Source: Teredinibacter sp. KSP-S5-2 (GTDB lineage: Bacteria; Pseudomonadota; Gammaproteobacteria; Pseudomonadales; Cellvibrionaceae). From it: DNA of 64,000 nucleotides. Under the pieces are notes generated by a model. It was not told the DNA's origin. It did not search any database and saw only the letters and a program-made list of their open reading frames with translations. The position numbers and the translations under genes are program-made. Within the stretch, counting starts at the first letter, position 1. Each line of letters starts with the position of its first letter. Below, piece after piece: positions 57,004-64,000 of this stretch. The stretch covers positions 2,416,001-2,480,000 of the forward strand of contig NZ_CP120416.1 in assembly GCF_032773895.1 (NCBI RefSeq). The letters run 5' to 3'.

Positions 57004-57375
57004 TTAAAAATCTACAGTGAATTTTTCTTCCACACCATCCATGAATAAATCTGCACTGATATGAAACGGCTGACTTTTCCAACTACCTGTTTTGTCATAA
57101 CGGACTTTCACATTTTTTAATCTTGGCTCGAAGGCTTCTATGGCCTGCCGAATATCCTGCACCAACATTTGCAAATTGGCTGATGAATTGGATTTTTCCA
57201 CCAAATTCGGAATACCAAAATTAAATATGTTTCTTTCCCCGTTGACGGATCCATTGGAACGCGTGGAGAGTATCCGTTGGATCTCATCTCGAATCGTCAG
57301 CTTTATCGTGTCGATATCACTGGTTGATTCCCGTGGCCTGGGGTCACTTAAACGATAAAAAAACGGTCTCTCCAT
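57004..57375 (-). CDS. tssE: TssE, gp25-like T6SS baseplate protein
   Basis: 123 residues of gp25/lysozyme-like fold lacking lytic residues. Seen: IKLTIRDEIQRILSTR, NIFNFGIPNL, then AIEAFEPRLKNVKVRYD. It starts the sheath at the baseplate. It lies between hcp and tssF, with short gaps of 26 and 18 bases. Confidence 0.9.
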   Translation of the reverse strand: MERPFFYRLSDPRPRESTSDIDTIKLTIRDEIQRILSTRSNGSVNGERNIFNFGIPNLVEKSNSSANLQMLVQDIRQAIEAFEPRLKNVKVRYDKTGSWKSQPFHISADLFMDGVEEKFTVDF

Positions 57376-57401
57376 TGCGATTCCCTACTGCTCTAACGTG
57401 T

Positions 57402-58016
57402 TTAGGTAAATTGACCAATTGGACGGTTGCGCGCCACACTCCAGCCGGCATGGAATTGCCCACCGTTACCGGTACTGGCTTTTTGCACGTTGTAGGTCCA
57501 GAGTATTTCGGTAAAATTCAGCTTGAATTGTTCAGTCGGCATATCATCCGGATGCGACTGAAACTGGTTCTCACTGATAATGGCATCGCGTAAGCTAATG
57601 GTCATAATGTTGGAGAGACGGTCTCCAGAGTTACGTAGAATAAATATCTTCGTTGGCTGATCTTTACCGACACCTAGGGGCTTTGCCCTTAAGCACAACT
57701 CGTTAAATTTCACCGATGATTTATCTACGTATTTCACACAGGTAAAGTCAGTAATAATGGGCCGACCAGAAGTACGTGCCGAATTACTCACATCCGTGGT
57801 TACCTGTTGTTTCATGCCCTGATTCACCGAAACCAGTTCAATACAGTTTTTGCCATCAAACGGCAGCGGCTCACCGGGATATTCTTCAGAAAATTTATTC
57901 CAAGGAAGATCACTGGTGCCATCTGCACCGTCAATCAAACTTCCGCCCTTATCCCAATCGTTATCGCCTAAACCTACTGCTGCTGGATCGCCAGGTTGCA
58001 TTAATATTAGATCCAT
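57402..58016 (-). CDS. hcp: Hcp, T6SS inner-tube protein (longer than usual)
   Basis: 204 residues from ATG 58016, with GGAG six bases upstream; the longer frame uses a TTG. Hcp features: CIELVSVNQGMKQQV, TRSG-like block, RDAIISENQFQSH and LNFTEILWTYNVQ. Typical Hcp is about 160-172 residues. The extra length lies near the start (residues about 12-45) and at the tail (FHAGWSVARNRPIGQF). It stacks as hexamers inside the TssBC sheath. It is 32 bases after the tssBC fusion. Confidence 0.88.
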   Translation of the reverse strand: MDLILMQPGDPAAVGLGDNDWDKGGSLIDGADGTSDLPWNKFSEEYPGEPLPFDGKNCIELVSVNQGMKQQVTTDVSNSARTSGRPIITDFTCVKYVDKSSVKFNELCLRAKPLGVGKDQPTKIFILRNSGDRLSNIMTISLRDAIISENQFQSHPDDMPTEQFKLNFTEILWTYNVQKASTGNGGQFHAGWSVARNRPIGQFT

Positions 58017-58048
58017 TGTTTTCTCCAAATAAAAAAATTAGAAAATGG

Positions 58049-60280
58049 TTACGCAGGAATGTCTGCAACGAGCCGTATTGACGCCGTCAGTTCTTCCAAT
58101 TGAAAATGTGGCCGTAAAAATACAACAGCTTTGTATGCACCTGGTCGACCGGCAACTTCTGTTACCACTACTCTGCCTTGCTGTAACGGGAATGCCGCTT
58201 TGGATTCCTGCCCTGCACTCTCATCCAGCAAGACATATTGTGTGATCCACGTATTCAAATACTCTTCAATATTCGAACGTGTTAGAAATGAGCCCACTTT
58301 TTCGCGCATGATGACTTTTATATAATGCGCAAATCGCGATGCATTAAGCATGTACGGCAACATGGCGGAGATACTTGCATTCATATTGGCCGAATCGGTA
58401 TTGTATTTAGTGGGTTTATTGGTGGTTTGGCCGCCGAAAAATGCCGCCTGATCCCAACCCTTTCGATGGCATAACGTCACGAATCCCAGATCGTTCAATT
58501 CTTTTTCACGACGGTCGGTGATGGCAATCTGAGTTGGACAGGTGACAACCTTATCGCCATCTTTGGTGGTGACGATATGTGCCGGAAGCCCTTCAACCAA
58601 ACCACCGCCTTCAACTCCGCGAATCGCCGCTGTCCAACCGTATTTGGCAAAGGCACCGGTAATTCGTTCGGCGAGAAAATAGGCTGAGTTCCCCCACAGG
58701 TATTTTCCATTACCTGCACCAGTGACATCCTCTTCAAATTCAATGCCATCTGCAGGCAGAGTTTCTTCACCATAGGGGTAGCGCAGCATGACCTTGGGTA
58801 AGGTTAAGGTGACGTAACGGGAATCTTCGCTTTCGCGGAAACTACGCCACTTAATCAATTCTGCGCTTTCAAATATTTTGCTTAGATCACGTGGTTTGGC
58901 GAGGTCGGAAAAATCATTCATATCGAATAATTTTGACGATGCCGGTGCAATAAAGGGCGTATGCGCCTGTGCTGCCACTTCGGAAAGTTTGGTCAGTAAT
59001 TCCATTTCCGGTGCACTTCGACCAAAGGCATAATCACCAACCAGCATACTGTATGGCTCGCCACCGTAGGTGCCGTACTCATCTTCATAGACTTTTTTGA
59101 ACAAGGCGGTTTGATCAAATTCCACAGCCTTTTCAAAATCTTTTTCCAACTCTTCCTTACTGATCACCAACAATTTCAACTTCAGGCTATCGCTGGTTTC
59201 CGTTTTTGATACCAGGTAATGCAAACCTCGCCAGGCGGCTTCAACCTGTTGAAACTTTTCACTGTGGAATATTTCATTTAGCTGATTTTGGATCGCTTCC
59301 CGAATTGAATCGATTTTCTTGGTAATCAAGGTTGCCGGATCGAGTTTTTTATCGTCGTCACTGATGCCATTTAGAATTTCTACGGCAAACTGACAGATTA
59401 ACTGATACACATAGGGCTTTTGATGTTCTTCCAAAATCATCGAACCGCCATCTTTTGCTAACAGATCACCGATGATTTTGTTATCACCGTGGTCAAACTT
59501 TTTCCAGGCTTCCTGTTGTATTGCCTGATCACATAGGTAGGTTTCCAGCTTAACCGGCACCCCATCCTCTTTGTCGTCAACAAACGGGCCGCGGCCATCT
59601 TCTGCAACATATTCCGATGGGACCAGCATGGCCGGCATGGTTTCCTTGCCTTTGTAGCTTGATTTATCAAACTTAAACTTGGTTTTTTCTTCATCAGAAA
59701 AAAGGTCGTCCAGCTTTTTACCGTTAAATGCTTTGAGCAACTCATCGGCTTCTTTATTTTCATTTAACACAATCGCTTCAAGCAAATTGATCAGCTTATC
59801 GTTGCCATCCATTTTGCCGAGAAAATCTCTCAACTTTGACTGCGTTTGAAACGCACAATTAGTACGATGAAAATGTTGAGTAACCGCGAGAGGTGAAAGA
59901 TCATCCATGTTCAATAGAATCATTTCACCACCGATGGAATCCGGTGTTTTGTCCGGGGTAGACGCAGGAAAACATGACACTAAACCATCTTTTATCATGT
60001 TTTTAATTGGTTTCTTTTCACCTTTACTGTTTACACCCAAATCAAATTTTGGTGCCAGGGATTTCATCATATCGTCGAAGTTGTCTCTATCGATAGTGAC
60101 GAACTTTCTTTCTTTTAATGGATCCAGCTTAGGTTCTTTATCACCGCCCAAATCGGCAAGTATTCCCACAATAAATGGTAACGACTTCTTTTCGATAGCA
60201 TCACCAATTTCTACATCGTATGTGATTTGGACTCTGGGGGGCCGCACGCGGCTTAGCTTTGTCTGTGCACTTTCGCCCAT
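58049..60280 (-). CDS. tssBC: Natural TssB-TssC fusion, T6SS contractile sheath
   Basis: 743 residues in one uninterrupted frame. Residues 1-175 match TssB (RPPRVQITYDVEIGD, LKERKFVTIDRDNFDDMM, MDDLSPLAVTQHF). About 176-285 is a linker rich in charged residues. About 290-743 match TssC (LNEIFHSEKFQQVEAAWRGLHYLV, GEPYSMLVGDYAFG, YLWGNSAYFLAERI, IRLVADIP at the end). In most species these are two genes. The linker must let both halves enter the same sheath subunit. It follows the small helical gene by 46 bases. Confidence 0.92.
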   Translation of the reverse strand: MGESAQTKLSRVRPPRVQITYDVEIGDAIEKKSLPFIVGILADLGGDKEPKLDPLKERKFVTIDRDNFDDMMKSLAPKFDLGVNSKGEKKPIKNMIKDGLVSCFPASTPDKTPDSIGGEMILLNMDDLSPLAVTQHFHRTNCAFQTQSKLRDFLGKMDGNDKLINLLEAIVLNENKEADELLKAFNGKKLDDLFSDEEKTKFKFDKSSYKGKETMPAMLVPSEYVAEDGRGPFVDDKEDGVPVKLETYLCDQAIQQEAWKKFDHGDNKIIGDLLAKDGGSMILEEHQKPYVYQLICQFAVEILNGISDDDKKLDPATLITKKIDSIREAIQNQLNEIFHSEKFQQVEAAWRGLHYLVSKTETSDSLKLKLLVISKEELEKDFEKAVEFDQTALFKKVYEDEYGTYGGEPYSMLVGDYAFGRSAPEMELLTKLSEVAAQAHTPFIAPASSKLFDMNDFSDLAKPRDLSKIFESAELIKWRSFRESEDSRYVTLTLPKVMLRYPYGEETLPADGIEFEEDVTGAGNGKYLWGNSAYFLAERITGAFAKYGWTAAIRGVEGGGLVEGLPAHIVTTKDGDKVVTCPTQIAITDRREKELNDLGFVTLCHRKGWDQAAFFGGQTTNKPTKYNTDSANMNASISAMLPYMLNASRFAHYIKVIMREKVGSFLTRSNIEEYLNTWITQYVLLDESAGQESKAAFPLQQGRVVVTEVAGRPGAYKAVVFLRPHFQLEELTASIRLVADIPA

Positions 60281-60326
60281 AGTATTGTGCTCCTTATATT
60301 AGGAATCTTTAAAATTCCAACATTAA

Positions 60327-60581
60327 TTAATGTTGTGTCACTTTGATTGTGTTTTTAAATACTTCTCTACCATCAGGAAGCTGCACTCTCTCAACCTCCC
60401 CATTTTTCTCCAGATACTCTAGAGCAGTCTGAACTTGTTCCAACGAGTCATTGAAGCGCTGTTGGATCAACCACCATTTGGCAACGCCTTCAACTGTCTC
60501 TGAGGCCTGGGGTCGCGTAATCAAATAGCGTTTTATTGAATCGGCGATTGACGTTATTTTTTCGGTATCTTCTTTATTCAC
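60327..60581 (-). CDS. Small helical protein, first gene of the type VI operon
   Basis: 84 residues if started at GTG 60581, which has GGGGAG seven bases upstream; the ATG at 60599 has no good site. It is predicted to be mostly helical with a short beta-hairpin (GEVERVQLPDGREVFKN), like a winged helix. No family recognised. It lies between the sigma-54 promoter and tssBC, so it is made with the T6SS. It may be a regulator or an assembly factor. Confidence 0.75.
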   Translation of the reverse strand: MNKEDTEKITSIADSIKRYLITRPQASETVEGVAKWWLIQQRFNDSLEQVQTALEYLEKNGEVERVQLPDGREVFKNTIKVTQH

Positions 60582-60675
60582 ATGGAGACTCCCCACCATA
60601 AATTACCCATTCGTATTCATTCTGCCTGTCACGAAGCATGATCACTGCGCGTATCCGGCGGCCGAAAACAGTTTG

Positions 60676-60692
60676 AGCAAGCCCTATGCCAA
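60676..60692 (-). promoter_or_regulatory. Sigma-54 promoter of the type VI operon
   Basis: Minus strand reads TTGGCATAGGGCTTGCT. This matches TGGCAC-N5-TTGCW, with GG and GC exactly ten bases apart, and only the sixth base differing (T for C). The start should be near 60665, about 84 bases before GTG 60581. The divergent activator gene at 61174 strengthens the call. Confidence 0.8.
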
Positions 60693-61173
60693 CCATGGGA
60701 TTAATTCCTAAGCAACTGAGATACAAAGATTTTTTAATTTTATTGAAAATTCAATCAGACTTACCGGGTAAAAAAAGTCGCAGTAATCAAATGCAAATTT
60801 CTTTACAAACCAGGCAAATAAAGAAAATAGCTATTGCGAAAAAAATTACCCAGAGGGATATTTTCATCCCAACCAGAATCATCGGTCTTAAAATAAACAC
60901 ATTAGATGGCGCGCCAATTTTTCAGATAATGGCGCTTTTAATATCTCTGCGTTAGACATCACTTAAATCTTATCTATAATTTTTTTGTCGAAAACATAAT
61001 TAAGGCTTGAATAACCATCACTTAGGACAAGACAAATTAGTACAGAGTTGAAAGCGGTTAGATGTATGGGCAGACGAAAACAATTCCCGCCACACTTGGG
61101 GTTAGCGATTAGTACAACCTTTACACTTTCATTTTTACTTCCTTCTAATTAAAAATAAAATACGGAGTAATAC
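60693..61173. promoter_or_regulatory. Upstream control region between the T6SS promoter and the activator gene
   Basis: 480 AT-rich bases. ATTAGTACA occurs twice, at 61036-61044 and 61108-61116, spaced by 72 bases, about seven helical turns. These could be sites for a regulator acting on the activator gene or at a distance on the T6SS promoter. An 89-codon rightward frame from 60686 starts inside the promoter, has no ribosome site, and is not called. Confidence 0.4.
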
Positions 61174-62154
61174 ATGATTCCCTCGGAAGAGCTACTAAAA
61201 CTAACATTACTAGGCGAATCCGAAGTTATTAATCAACTTCAACAACGTATAATCAAAACTGCACGTTTCGATGCCCCAGTGTTAATTCATGGCGAAACTG
61301 GAACCGGTAAAGAGTTAGTTGCACGAAGCCTGCATTATTGTAGCAATCGATCTGATAATGCATTCGTTCCAGTAAACTGTGGTGCCCTATCCGATGAACT
61401 TTTCTTAAGTGAAATATTTGGCCATGAAAAAGGTGCGTTTACCGACGCAAAGAAAACCAAAAGCGGCTTACTGGAGCAAGCCAATGAAGGAACGCTCTTT
61501 TTGGATGAGATAGACAGCCTGTCGTTAAAATCTCAGGTAGCACTGCTAAGGTTTCTACAAGAAAACGAATATCGATCTGTTGGTGGAGAACAAAATAAAC
61601 AGGCAAACGTTCGGGTACTGAGTGCAAGCAACAGAGATATAAAAAAATTAGTCAGTGAAGGGCTCTTCAGAGAAGACTTGTTTTATCGCCTGGAAGTGTT
61701 AACCATTGATGTTCCACCGTTAAGAGACAGAGAAGATGACGTGGTTTTGTTGACCCAGCATTTTATGGAACAGGTGTGTCAACAACATAAACTCCCGATG
61801 AAATCTCTTTCCCCGACAACGAAGGAATGGCTAATACACTACGAGTGGCCTGGAAATGTGCGAGAGCTGGAAAACTGGGTAATGCGACGGTGCTTTTTAA
61901 CGGAAGGCGTTTTCCTTCAAATAGAAGAAGACCAATCATCATCGGGTGTAGAAGATAAATGCACAGCTCAAATCGGTTCTTTTAAAGATGAAAAAAACCG
62001 GGCTATTGAAGAGTTTGAATCATCCTATGTGAATAAAATTCTTGCGCAATGCTCTGGCAATATTAGTCGCGCAGCCAAAATTGCCAATAAGGACAGGCGG
62101 GCTTTTGGACGACTGGTAAAAAAATACGGAGTGAATCGTGAACTGTTTTGTTAG
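61174..62154 (+). CDS. Sigma-54-dependent activator without sensory domain
   Basis: 326 residues: an AAA+ domain nearly from the start, then a Fis-type helix-turn-helix at about 290-312 (SGNISRAAKIANKDRRAFGRL). Walker A GETGTGKE (40-47) and Walker B GTLFLDEID (106-114) are intact. The sigma-54 contact loop is GAFTDA (87-92) in place of GAFTGA. No receiver, GAF or PAS domain precedes the AAA+ domain; there are only about 13 residues, unlike VasH. CGGAG lies before ATG. It is divergent from the T6SS operon and probably opens the promoter at 60676-60692. Confidence 0.92.
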   Translation: MIPSEELLKLTLLGESEVINQLQQRIIKTARFDAPVLIHGETGTGKELVARSLHYCSNRSDNAFVPVNCGALSDELFLSEIFGHEKGAFTDAKKTKSGLLEQANEGTLFLDEIDSLSLKSQVALLRFLQENEYRSVGGEQNKQANVRVLSASNRDIKKLVSEGLFREDLFYRLEVLTIDVPPLRDREDDVVLLTQHFMEQVCQQHKLPMKSLSPTTKEWLIHYEWPGNVRELENWVMRRCFLTEGVFLQIEEDQSSSGVEDKCTAQIGSFKDEKNRAIEEFESSYVNKILAQCSGNISRAAKIANKDRRAFGRLVKKYGVNRELFC

Positions 62155-62650
62155 TCCACGATTTTATTCTTCCAACCCCAAAGCGAGCCTAATGCTCGTG
62201 CTATTACTCTTCGTCACATTCTCCCCAAGCAGCTACGGTAAACAAGAAACCACTGCCCCGGCCACAACAGCAAGCACAGCGGAAGCGCCAAAAACAGAGA
62301 CGAAAAAAGACGAGTGCGACAAATCCATTCCTTTACTCTCAGAGTTTAATGTCACACCTACGGATTCCGTCGATAGCACGTATACCATTAATTTTGGCCG
62401 CTACTTTAGCCCGCCGGATAATTCAACTACAGTTAAGATATTGCAAAGCCGTCAAATTCCGTATGAGATCGCACAGGTACGTGGAACCGAATGCACTATG
62501 TCGTTTTTGGTTTTACATGGTAAGTTCTCAACACCCAAATTGGCTGAGCGTGAAATGTGGCGTTTAATGAGTTTCCCCAGCCCGGAACCGTACCAATGGG
62601 TTTCGCTCAGAGCCACAGTGGCAAAAAAACCGGCGCAAAAAAAGCAATAA
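62138..62650 (+). CDS. Exported protein, SPOR-like
   Basis: 170 residues from GTG 62138, which overlaps the activator stop by 17 bases; ATG 62192 is the alternative. The signal peptide core is LMLVLLLFVTF, cleaved near SYG. A Thr/Ala-rich linker follows. The last 90 residues (TYTINFGRYFSPP, IPYEIAQVRG, LVLHGKFSTPKLAEREMW) resemble the SPOR peptidoglycan-binding fold, without clear proof. Coupling to the activator suggests a link to the T6SS, perhaps at the wall. Confidence 0.7.
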   Translation: MNCFVSPRFYSSNPKASLMLVLLLFVTFSPSSYGKQETTAPATTASTAEAPKTETKKDECDKSIPLLSEFNVTPTDSVDSTYTINFGRYFSPPDNSTTVKILQSRQIPYEIAQVRGTECTMSFLVLHGKFSTPKLAEREMWRLMSFPSPEPYQWVSLRATVAKKPAQKKQ

Positions 62651-62677
62651 TTATTTTGTTGCTTAGGTGAGCAGAAC

Positions 62678-63091
62678 ATGAAGGTTTACACAAGTCTAAG
62701 GCACAATAAGCAACTGCTCCGAATGATCAGGACGGATGACCCCAGAACCCCCTACGGTTTGGGCAATGCCTATAGCGATAGCATGGAGCCTGAGGACATT
62801 ACAGAACGGCGTCGGCGCATAATGGATCACTGGGGGATTCACAGTCAATCACCTCGCCGCCCGGAACCACCGTCAACCGCCGGTATACTCCCAGCTCGCA
62901 CTCAGCGAATACTCTTCCATGAACTCGACCATCACAGTCAGGAATTATTGTCTCGACGCAATTTCAGCGGTAGCGAAGATCGCCGCGATGTACGCTCTGG
63001 AACCAAGCAACGCATCCATAGAGGAACCCATGAGTTTGAGTTGAAGGTGGAAAGCTACACCAACTCACCCACCCGGCCGACAAAACGTTAA
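62678..63091 (+). CDS. Hypothetical arginine-rich protein
   Basis: 137 residues with many Arg, His and Ser; probably disordered in large part (MEPEDITERRRRIMDHWG, SPRRPEPPSTAG). No family recognised and no signal peptide. AGGTGA lies seven bases before ATG 62678. It follows the exported gene by 27 bases on the same strand, so is likely cotranscribed. Confidence 0.6.
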   Translation: MKVYTSLRHNKQLLRMIRTDDPRTPYGLGNAYSDSMEPEDITERRRRIMDHWGIHSQSPRRPEPPSTAGILPARTQRILFHELDHHSQELLSRRNFSGSEDRRDVRSGTKQRIHRGTHEFELKVESYTNSPTRPTKR

Positions 63092-63096
63092 CGCAT

Positions 63097-63297
63097 TTAC
63101 TGCGACTGAACAGATCGTTGAAAATTAAAGAAGTGTGCTTCTTCACTGGCCACAAGGTAGCCCAGCGATTGATAAAAGCTTACTGCTTGGGTATTCGACT
63201 TGAAACACGATAGTGTCACATTATATAAACCTGTCTTCATCACATTAAAGACATCATCCATTAAACATGAATCAACCGGTTTTAATTCTATTACCAT
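63097..63297 (-). pseudogene. Truncated GNAT acetyltransferase
   Basis: 66 residues. From residue about 11 it matches the second half of a GNAT domain: LMDDVFNVMKTGLYNV, then NTQAVSFYQSLGYLV. The N-terminal 80-90 residues, including the acetyl-CoA loop, are missing. A start codon with AAAGGGA before it is nonetheless present, so a short product may be made. Most likely an internal-deletion remnant. It is convergent with the gene ending at 63091. Confidence 0.6.
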
Positions 63298-63345
63298 AAA
63301 AAATCCCTTTTCAATTTTTGTATATCCGCTAACAATAAATTTGGA

Positions 63346-64000
63346 TTAACTCGAAGAGAAATCAGACTCTAACTTATTGACTATTTCTGCAATCACCTCG
63401 GTGGTAACACCCATAATTCTGGCGCTGCCTTTAGCGCTCTGATCAACATCATAGCCAGCGGTTTCCAGAAAGGTGCTTATTTCATCGTATATATTCGCCG
63501 ACCGGCCGATGGATAAATTATGGTTCCCGGACTTACGCCGCCCGATATAGTAAGTTAAGTGTGTTTTATCACTGAATAGAGTGACACCGGCTTTTCGAAT
63601 ACTTGTTCTCAATGAGGCAGTAAGTAACTCGGTTATTTCGCCAAGCAATGCCCTGTTCAGCTCCTGCTTTATATTCCCTTCTTTCTGCAAAATCTGTTTC
63701 GTATAAGAGTCAGAAGCACTTTCTATTTCAATTTCTTTTGCTCCCAACAGATCCATAACGGGCTGCATTCTCTCGACCAGGGTATCATCTTTATCCAGAA
63801 ACCATTCGCCTTCGATTCGAATATCATCCAATAGAAGATGCAACGCATTTTCTATGTCTCTCGCATTAGTATGGGACCATGCTGCAATACATTGCGCTTT
63901 TATGGGAGATTTAGTGTTGCTTATTTGTTGCAACCTGGAAGTGAGGGTTGCGTTCCCGGCTCCGGTTATGCCAATTTTTTTATAGGGAATTTCCTCAATG
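63346..64000 (-). CDS. T5orf172-type GIY-YIG protein (partial, 5' end outside window)
   Basis: The frame stays open to the right edge, past the TTG at 63933, and there reads PYKKIGITGAGN...SRLQQISNTKSP. With AWSHTNARDIENALHLLL and RIEGEWF this is the T5orf172 variant of the GIY-YIG nuclease fold, so the true start lies outside. Residues beyond GEWF (about 150) are a helical C-terminal domain not recognised, ending in KLESDFSS. T5orf172 proteins are often phage- or defence-linked; the role here is unknown. Confidence 0.75.
   Translation of the reverse strand, partial: IEEIPYKKIGITGAGNATLTSRLQQISNTKSPIKAQCIAAWSHTNARDIENALHLLLDDIRIEGEWFLDKDDTLVERMQPVMDLLGAKEIEIESASDSYTKQILQKEGNIKQELNRALLGEITELLTASLRTSIRKAGVTLFSDKTHLTYYIGRRKSGNHNLSIGRSANIYDEISTFLETAGYDVDQSAKGSARIMGVTTEVIAEIVNKLESDFSSS

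Noticed and set aside
60686-60955. 89-codon rightward frame upstream of the sigma-54 activator
   Set aside because: It begins within the sigma-54 promoter, has no ribosome site and no recognisable protein features.
63346-63933. A complete 195-residue gene starting at TTG 63933
   Set aside because: The frame stays open and encodes recognisable T5orf172 sequence up to the window edge, so the true start is outside.

Overview
The window is bacterial and most likely gammaproteobacterial. The support is a SlyX homologue, an arsRCH-ACR3 operon, a complete T6SS-type injection locus and a lone PEP-CTERM protein. The species cannot be fixed from sequence alone. No rRNA, tRNA or CRISPR array was seen. 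The first 25 kb is clearly more AT-rich than the arsenic and type VI regions, which fits an acquired biosynthetic island.

Bases 1-25460 hold two divergent operons. Leftward, from a 460-base intergenic region, run a radical SAM/SPASM enzyme, a prolyl-oligopeptidase, a family 1 glycosyltransferase, an MbtH protein, a fold-type II PLP enzyme, a 2857-residue NRPS (C-A-T-C-A-T-E-C) and a second NRPS cut by the window edge. The second NRPS opens directly with an adenylation domain whose pocket reads like a serine code. Rightward run a GT10-GT2 fusion glycosyltransferase, an HlyD adaptor, an ABC exporter with a dead C39-like domain, two related GT-B glycosyltransferases and a GT2 enzyme. Together they look like a pathway that builds, tailors, glycosylates and exports a peptide. 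The product is not recognised.

Bases 25461-29110 are accessory DNA: a YdeI-like gene, three small leftward genes separated by attC-like palindromes, and a broken rightward integron-type integrase. This is the layout of a decayed integron. Bases 29120-33440 carry slyX, a membrane protein, a YceI lipoprotein and an arsR-arsC-arsH-acr3 operon with a readable promoter and operator.

Bases 33599-60581 form one leftward type VI secretion operon. It runs from a small helical gene through a natural tssB-tssC fusion, hcp, tssE, tssF, tssG, vgrG, a DUF2169/pentapeptide/DUF3540/PAAR-like cassette, tssJ, tssK, tssL, tssM and tssA to a methyltransferase-GNAT fusion and three tail genes. One tail gene has the HxE...CxxC signature of deaminase-fold toxins. 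A near-perfect sigma-54 promoter lies upstream, and a sigma-54 activator with no sensory domain is encoded divergently, so the two probably form the switch. No tssH/clpV is in the window and TssM lacks a Walker A motif.

Bases 62138-64000 hold an exported protein, a small arginine-rich protein, a truncated acetyltransferase and a T5orf172 GIY-YIG gene that runs off the right edge.
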